A stretch of DNA of 59,582 nucleotides from JACXTP01 sp963827905. Its GTDB lineage: Archaea > Thermoplasmatota > Thermoplasmata > Methanomassiliicoccales > UBA472. The notes beneath the pieces were generated by a model. The model was not told where the DNA came from. It saw only the letters and a program-made list of their open reading frames with translations, and did no database searches. The stretch spans positions 1-59,582 of the forward strand of contig CAWHCB010000014.1 in the NCBI GenBank assembly GCA_963827905.1. The letters are read 5' to 3'. Made by a program: the position numbers and the translations under genes. Below are positions 54,733 through 59,582 of this stretch, in pieces; the stretch's first letter is position 1; each line of letters starts with the position of its first letter.

Positions 54733-56753
54733 ATGGATGGCATGGTCGTCCTCGTTGCCATTTGCGGCATGCTCGCCGGCACCGCCCTCGGCACGTTCAC
54801 TGGCCTGGTCCCAGGCATACACGTCAACACCATGGCATTGCTGATCCTCGTCAGCTATCCCAGCCTGTCATCGCTGCTTGAGCCCATATGCGGGGATCTC
54901 GGACTGGATATCGCGGTCGTCCCCCTGATCCTCTCCTGCGTCATCGTGTCCGCTGCGGTGACCCACAGTTTCCTGGACTTCATCCCTTCCGTGTTCATCG
55001 GGGTACCAGACGAGGAGGGCTGCCTCTCGGTGCTGCCGGGCCACCGTCTCCTGATGGCAGGCAAGGGCCTTCTCGCCGTGCGACTGGCCGCAGCTGGCTC
55101 CCTCTGCGGGGCCGTGTTCGCCCTTTTGCTCTCGGTCCCCCTTCTCCTGTTCTTCCAGAGCGGATCCAGACCTTTGGAACGTCTTGATGGATACATTCCG
55201 GGGCTCCTTCTAATCGTCCTGCTGCTCCTGGTCCTAGGCCAGAGACAGGACCGCGAGGTCAAGGCCCTTTTCCTGGGCAGGTCCTTTTCCCAGGCGGCCA
55301 AGACCTCCATATTGCCGGCGCGGCCCATGATCCGGGGCGGAGGCCATCCTGCACGGTCGGGCCCAGCGCCATTGGCTTAGGTACCGGATCCAGACCGTCC
55401 AAGGCACATTCACCGCCAAGTTCAAGGGCCGGTTGCCCAGAGGGCATATCGCCCTGCAAGGTCGTTGGCTACTGACCCGTAGGCGTTGGGTACCATCCGC
55501 CATGGCCTGCGGTATGGTCGCCCTCTCCGGCCTCTTGGGGATATCGGTGCTCTGGGGACATCTCCCCGACCTGTTATGGTCAGGGGTCGACGGCAACATG
55601 ATGTTCCCCCTCCTCACCGGGCTCTTCGGTCTACCGTCGCTCCTGGCCTCCCAAGGGGGCCGCCCGATACCGGAACAACATGACCCTGGGCCGGTCAACA
55701 TAGAGTCCCACGTGGTGCTGAGCGGCTCCTTGTCAGGCCTTCTGGCCGGCCTGGTGCCCTGGCGTCACCTCCACCTCCGCCACCGTCCCCGCCTCCATGA
55801 TCTGTGGCGATGTCGAGAGGGATGATGAGGCCAGCGCGGAGCGTTTCATCGTCCTGAGCGCCGCCGTCGGCACCGCCGCCATGGTCTTCGGCGTGCTCGC
55901 GTTGGCCTCCACGGGGCATGGCGGCACCGGGGCCCTGATGGTGGTGGAGAGCATGCTCGGTGGCGCTGCCATCGAGGCCATGGCCCGACCTACCTCGGCC
56001 CAGCTCACCTTGCTGCTGCTGTCCGTGCTGTTATCCTCACTATGTGCCTTCGTCCTCACCATCAAGGTGGGAGGCATCGTGGCCAGGAGGTCATCCGGAG
56101 GTTCCGGGGGACGGCTCTCCCGGGCCATACTTACGCTCACCGTCGCCCTTTGCGCCATCCTGTGCGGTCCCGCCGGACTCATCGTCCTGACGGTCGCCAC
56201 CCTGGTCGGCTCCCTGCCACCCGCGCTCGGCGTGAGCCGGGTCTGCCTCACCGGCTGCCTCATCCTGCCCATCATCCTGTCCATCAATGGCATGGCGGCC
56301 CGCGATCGAGACCTTCCTGGGGCTGATGCCATGAGCAACACACCCTTCCACGCCTCGGTGGCGTTCGCGCTGGGCGGTTCCCTGCTCCTGCTCGATGGAT
56401 CGATGGGGCCGATGGCGTTGACCTCCTCCGTCCTCTCCCTGCTCCTCGACCTGGACTCCCTGCTCTCACCCGACCAGGCTCACGAACGGATGCTCCATTC
56501 CAGCTACATCCCCCTGGCGCTGTTGCCCCTCGTAGCCGCCTCGGCCATCGTCCCCTTCCTCGGCCACTATCCGACGTTGGCCCTTTCCGCCTGCCTCTCC
56601 CACCTGGTCCTCGACATCCTTCGGGGCGAGCCCATGCACCCCCGCGACCCTTTGCTGAGGAGATTGAACCTGGCCAAGCTCGAACGCCCGAGAGCGGCCC
56701 ATGTGGCGGGGCTTCTCAGCCTGCCAGCTTGCGCCCTCCTCATCCTGGCCTAG
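54733..56753 (+). CDS. TctA-family membrane protein, frame-broken
   Basis: A multi-spanning membrane protein related to the tripartite tricarboxylate transporter permease TctA (archaeal branch). It opens MDGMVVLVAICGMLAGTALG with GTFTGLVPGIHVNTMALLIL, the GxxPGxH-like TctA motif, then SAAVTHSFLDFIPSVFIGVP. Breaks near 55320-55400 and 55790 separate the middle from the last block (MTSSVLSLLLDLDSLLSP-type segments, about 55800-56753). Around 14 membrane segments, roughly 670 residues joined. ATG 54733 is the family-like start. No TctB or TctC-type binding protein is next to it, so it works alone. It overlaps the convergent polymerase gene end by 14 bases. Confidence 0.72.
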
Positions 56754-58902
56754 CCATCTCGGCCCGCATCCGCTCCAGGTCATAGCCGAAGGGGGCGAGC
56801 AGCTCGCTCGTGGCCCGCAGCACCAGGTCCACGTACTTGCCCTCGTCGTAGGCCTCGTCGCCGTCGAGGAACTGCGCCGGTCTGGTGCGACGGTCCTTGG
56901 CCAGGACCACGTACTCGATCATCTCCCCGGGCGGGACGCGGAAGCCCGCCGCCTTGAGCTGCTTGAGCGCGTCCAGCGACTCGTTCTTGCGGTCGCTGTA
57001 CTCCTCCACCTCCCGCGACACGCGCTTGGTTATGACCAGCTGGTCCAGCGGGACCGCGCCCGAGCGCACCTCGTCCACGAAGCGTCGGGTGGTCGCCAGC
57101 GCCATAGGGATGTTCTCCAGGAACCCCTTCCCGTCGGCGCAGCGCGCCATGCCCTCCAGCAGCTCGCCCTGCAGGCGCTTCACCAGGCCGGTGGTGTCTC
57201 CCCGTCTCACGGCGATGCCGCGCAGCTTCATCTCCCCGTCCGAGAAGAGGCCGTAGTAACGGTTCAGGGCGCCCACGCCGGTGCTGACGTTGGGCAGGAA
57301 GACTATCCAGCGGTACACGCCCTCCAGCTGCAGCGGTATGCCTATCCTCCTGGTGACATCGGAGCAGAAGGCCGCGCCGTCGCCGTCCCCCTCCAGCCAC
57401 AGCGAGTCCACTATGCCGTGCAGTATGCGGAAGCCGCGCGCCTCCGCCATCTCCGCGGTCTGCAGCATGATCTCCCGCCCGTAGGCGTTGATGGCCTCGT
57501 GGCACTCGATGCGACCGAAGCGGGCGTTGCGGTAGCCGGTGTAGCCGAAGCACGTCACAAGCACCCACTTGAGGGCCTTGGCCCGGGCCTTGTAGGCCTC
57601 GGCATGGCGGCCGCCCTCCTTGGCCAACCGTTTCAATGCCAGGCGGCGCTTGATGATGGGGCGGAGCACACGGGGCAGCAGGCCCTCCCGCTTCTCGCAG
57701 ATGGGGTAGCCGATCTCCGGCACGATGCGGCGGGAATCAGGGCAGCAGCCGCAGCGCAGCGTCTCCGGGGAGATGTTGTGCACCACCATGATGCTCGGAT
57801 AGAGCGACGCGAAGTCCACCTCGGAGACGTTCTCGTGCAGTCCCACCTTGGGCTCGTAGATGAAGCCGCCCCGGTCGGAGACGAGCAGGTCCCCCGCGGT
57901 CTTGAAGTCCTCGGGCAGGTTCTTCTTCCACAGCACCAGGGTGCCCATGCGCAGCGCCTCGTTCACCTGCATGGAGCTGATGGCGGTGCCCGGCGACAGG
58001 CGGGACATCTCCTGCACCGGGATGCGCGACAGCCGCGACAGGTCGATGACCCCGTGCAGGCCGGACTCGTCGAACATGAAGGAGCCGGCGGAGTCGATGT
58101 GGATGCGCCCGCGCAGCTTGTGCGCCGGGGCCTTGTACACGATGCGGCCGTAGGTGAAGTAGCTCTTGCCCTTGGCCTGGCGCATGCCCTGGTCCCGCCC
58201 CAGCTCCACCGGGACGCCGTTCAGTTCGGAGCGGGCCCGCAGGTAGTCCAGGTAGAACGCGTCGCCGCCGTCGGTCACCACCACGTCCGGGTCCATCCGG
58301 CGCAGGGTGCGGTCCAGGTCCTCCAGCACCGCCGCCTCGTCGCCCTCCAGCACCGTGTCGTTGAGGTGCGCGGAGAGCAACCGGTCCTCCATCGTGGGTA
58401 TGCGCTGCCTCGCCTCCACCTTCAGGTCGAGGCGGCACACGCGCAGGTCCGGCAGCGCATAGTCCAGGCGGTAGGGCGTGTCCAGATGGCGGAAGCGCCC
58501 GTCGTACTCCAGCAGCCCCATGGGGAAGAGGTCGTGGGCCATGAAGTAGCGGTGCTCCATGCGGAAGTCCACGTTGAAGAGCTTGTAGTCGCGGTACAGG
58601 CCCCAGCGGTCCACGGTGCGGGCCAGGGGGGTGAGCTGGTCGTAGGTGGAAGGTACCACGCGCAGCACCTCGCGCTCCCTCTCCCCCAGCCAGATGCGTC
58701 GCCGCTCCTCGGAGACCTCGGCGGTGCCGAGCATGAGCAGGGAGGTCTTCAGGTCGGCAAGGCGGTGCTGCGGCGCCCAGACGTAGAAGGCGGGACGGAA
58801 GCGCCGGTCCTCCAGGCGCTCCACCCCGGAGTTGGTCCGCAGCCAGGTGACCATGGCGTCCTGGGCGGGGTCGGCATAGCAATCAACGATCCAGCCCCGC
58901 AT
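56740..58902 (-). CDS. B-family DNA polymerase, exonuclease-degenerate (PolB2/Dpo2-like)
   Basis: 720 residues, intact. The exonuclease region lacks key residues: Exo I reads CRLDLKVEA (near residue 155; active enzymes have DxE) and Exo II reads VVVTDGGDAFYLDYL (near 205-220; usually NxxxFD), so proofreading is probably lost. The polymerase region is fuller: motif A EVDFASLYPSIMVVHN (about 362), motif B KWVLVTCFGYTGYRNARFG (about 445) and motif C HGIVDSLWLEG (about 495), which keeps the second Asp of DTDS but loses the first. Cys pairs CGCCPDS and CE lie near 385-400. This fits the archaeal PolB2 lineage implicated in damage tolerance. It overlaps the preceding 87-residue gene by 20 bases. 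The main replicase must be elsewhere. Confidence 0.88.
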   Translation of the reverse strand: MRGWIVDCYADPAQDAMVTWLRTNSGVERLEDRRFRPAFYVWAPQHRLADLKTSLLMLGTAEVSEERRRIWLGEREREVLRVVPSTYDQLTPLARTVDRWGLYRDYKLFNVDFRMEHRYFMAHDLFPMGLLEYDGRFRHLDTPYRLDYALPDLRVCRLDLKVEARQRIPTMEDRLLSAHLNDTVLEGDEAAVLEDLDRTLRRMDPDVVVTDGGDAFYLDYLRARSELNGVPVELGRDQGMRQAKGKSYFTYGRIVYKAPAHKLRGRIHIDSAGSFMFDESGLHGVIDLSRLSRIPVQEMSRLSPGTAISSMQVNEALRMGTLVLWKKNLPEDFKTAGDLLVSDRGGFIYEPKVGLHENVSEVDFASLYPSIMVVHNISPETLRCGCCPDSRRIVPEIGYPICEKREGLLPRVLRPIIKRRLALKRLAKEGGRHAEAYKARAKALKWVLVTCFGYTGYRNARFGRIECHEAINAYGREIMLQTAEMAEARGFRILHGIVDSLWLEGDGDGAAFCSDVTRRIGIPLQLEGVYRWIVFLPNVSTGVGALNRYYGLFSDGEMKLRGIAVRRGDTTGLVKRLQGELLEGMARCADGKGFLENIPMALATTRRFVDEVRSGAVPLDQLVITKRVSREVEEYSDRKNESLDALKQLKAAGFRVPPGEMIEYVVLAKDRRTRPAQFLDGDEAYDEGKYVDLVLRATSELLAPFGYDLERMRAEMARPG

Positions 58903-59146
58903 GGCCGGCCGCCTCCCGTCTCAGCTTGGCGAGCTCCTTCTCCTGCTCCAGGAGCATGGAGAGGACCGCCCCCTCGAAGGGGTCGTTGAATATGGCATAG
59001 GTGGAGGCGGAAGCGTGCATGCGTATGCGGTTCACCATACGGTCGAAGGTCTCCCGGTCCTCCTGGGGCAGCGCCCTGCGGTAGTCCTTCCAGCTCTCGA
59101 TCATGCTCTCCGCGGTCATGCGGTAGGTCGGCACGGTCCGTCCCAT
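58883..59146 (-). CDS. Small PolB2-associated helical protein
   Basis: 87 residues, almost all helix: MGRTVPTYRMTAESMIESWK, DYRRALPQEDRETFDRMVNR, HASASTYAIFNDPFEGAVLS and the coiled-coil-like MLLEQEKELAKLRREA. The invariant-looking MGRTVPTYR start resembles a conserved archaeal hypothetical family seen, as far as I recall, beside PolB2-type polymerases. It shares 20 bases with the polymerase start, so expression is coupled. GGTGA lies three bases upstream of ATG 59146 and a TATA box at 59177-59186. A polymerase subunit or regulator is the natural guess, but this is inferred from context. Confidence 0.75.
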   Translation of the reverse strand: MGRTVPTYRMTAESMIESWKDYRRALPQEDRETFDRMVNRIRMHASASTYAIFNDPFEGAVLSMLLEQEKELAKLRREAAGHAGLDR

Positions 59147-59176
59147 TTTCTCACCATTGTTTCGACCTCTCGGATG

Positions 59177-59186
59177 GTATAAAGCT
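59177..59186 (-). promoter_or_regulatory. TATA box of the PolB2 operon
   Basis: CTTTATACC on the minus strand, 30-40 bases before ATG 59146, giving a short leader that includes the GGTGA ribosome binding site. Confidence 0.55.
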
Positions 59187-59487
59187 CGAACCGGGAGGGT
59201 CGGCCGAAAGTGAGGTCACCGGTGGGAAGAGGCAGGATGTGGGCTCAGCCGGGGACCACCCAACGCTTAACCCAGAGGTCTATTTTCGAAATTCAATTAT
59301 TTTTATGTTCACTGACGACAGCCTGAAAAACCTATTGCCCATCATCAAACGGTGAGTTATAGCCATTGAGGATCTTCATTTCTTTATATCTTAATTTACT
59401 CACAACCGAATAGGTAATGATGGCGGGACCACAGGGATTTCCATCGAACAATGATCAAGAATAAAAAGGTCGGAGAAGGAGTTTTTT
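59187..59487. other. Intergenic region
   Basis: About 300 bases with no supported gene. It has AT-rich patches near 59283-59305 and 59385-59400 (TTTATATCTTAAT), the latter TATA-like on the plus strand. A 15-codon frame from ATG 59418 has no ribosome binding site and was not called. Confidence 0.4.
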
Positions 59488-59581
59488 TCAAGTGGCCTTA
59501 GACCTCCAGATGATGGCCAGGAGCCCAACGAAAATATCCAAGACAGAGCCGGCAACCCAACCGCCACCGAACAATGCCCCC
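59488..59581 (-). CDS. C-terminal end of a membrane protein, partial
   Basis: Read on the minus strand from the window edge, the frame is ALFGGGWVAGSVLDIFVGLL followed by AIIWRSKAT and a TGA at 59488-59490. It is a glycine-rich hydrophobic tail ending with a short positive end, typical of a small integral membrane protein's last segment. Only about 30 residues are visible, so no family can be named. Confidence 0.4.
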   Translation of the reverse strand, partial: GALFGGGWVAGSVLDIFVGLLAIIWRSKAT

Positions 59582-59582
59582 A

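Noticed and set aside
56701..58989. A 762-codon open frame antisense to the polymerase
   Set aside because: It is a GC-driven shadow of the real gene: no domain, no ribosome binding site, composition biased to His, Val, Leu, Gln and Arg. The same applies to long antisense frames at 17313-18563, 21759-22475 and 53803-54687.
59418..59465. A 15-codon frame MMAGPQGFPSNNDQE
   Set aside because: It has no ribosome binding site and is too short to judge.
1..59582. CRISPR array, insertion sequence or prophage
   Set aside because: Despite the CARF-like regulators and a Cas4-like protein, I saw no regularly spaced repeats, transposase, integrase or phage structural genes.

Overview
The window is archaeal. 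It encodes nascent polypeptide-associated complex protein, the MptA-type GTP cyclohydrolase of the methanopterin route, an archaellin with a class III signal peptide, archaeal RNase HII, a B-family DNA polymerase, GatCAB, a four-subunit pyruvate:ferredoxin oxidoreductase, a histone-deacetylase-fold enzyme, and tRNAs with encoded CCA behind TATA boxes. GC content is fairly high, genes are tightly packed and both strands are used about equally. The gene mix fits a Thermoplasmatota archaeon, possibly near Methanomassiliicoccales. That placement is an inference from gene content; no marker here settles it.

Sequence quality dominates the reading. About twenty-five conserved genes are split by one-base frame breaks, while others of the same length are intact. 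The first 2.7 kb is worst: carbamate kinase, a DRG-type GTPase and a cystathionine gamma-synthase are each recognisable only by hopping frames every 40-150 bases. Uncorrected indels are the simplest explanation. Coordinates for broken genes span the whole reconstructed gene.

Layout. 1-4.2 kb: arcC end, DRG GTPase, PLP enzyme, hisS, a small acidic protein. 4.4-5.2 kb (minus): panD-rnhA. 5.5-11.4 kb (plus): DUF2254 membrane protein, HD-domain protein, FUSC-type transporter, DUF6951-like protein, acetylpolyamine/histone deacetylase-fold enzyme. 11.4-12.7 kb (minus): two tandem CARF-like/winged-helix regulators, then tRNA-Asp. 13-19.5 kb: CBS-ParB-like protein, PEP synthase (minus), porCDAB (plus). 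19.5-23.8 kb (minus): radical SAM protein, hypC, NAC, glnA, AlaX. 24-29.4 kb: Lrp regulator, bacterial-type aspS, gatCAB (minus). 29.5-35.2 kb: lone archaellin, TPR protein, a minus-strand run DUF362-mptA-HAD phosphatase-zinc protein, RNase HII, SCP2 protein, initiator tRNA. 35.3-39.3 kb: glpABC and a Cys-rich small protein. 39.3-41.5 kb (minus): two KaiC-like proteins. 41.6-46.4 kb: glmU-like and glmS, then two minus-strand PD-(D/E)XK-type nucleases, one membrane-embedded and Cas4-like, one like human CDIN1. 46.6-49.4 kb: SulP transporter, a membrane/zinc-ribbon protein, DUF504. 49.5-53 kb: purine salvage (adenine deaminase, PRTase-winged-helix fusion, archaeal Hpt) with a Rieske protein. 52.9-59.6 kb: ABC-2 exporter, TctA-family permease, exonuclease-degenerate B-family polymerase with a small overlapping partner gene, and the end of a membrane protein.

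Metabolically, Por and PpsA link acetyl-CoA/pyruvate to gluconeogenesis, GlpABC could feed glycerol-3-phosphate into the same pool, GlnA, GlmS and the GlmU-like enzyme lead to UDP-amino sugars, and PanD supplies beta-alanine. No CRISPR array, insertion sequence, rRNA or prophage was seen. The most interesting items are the PolB2-like operon, the paired CARF-like regulators without cas genes, the membrane-anchored Cas4-like nuclease next to a CDIN1 homologue, and the KaiC-like pair in which two of three ATPase domains have lost the Walker A motif.
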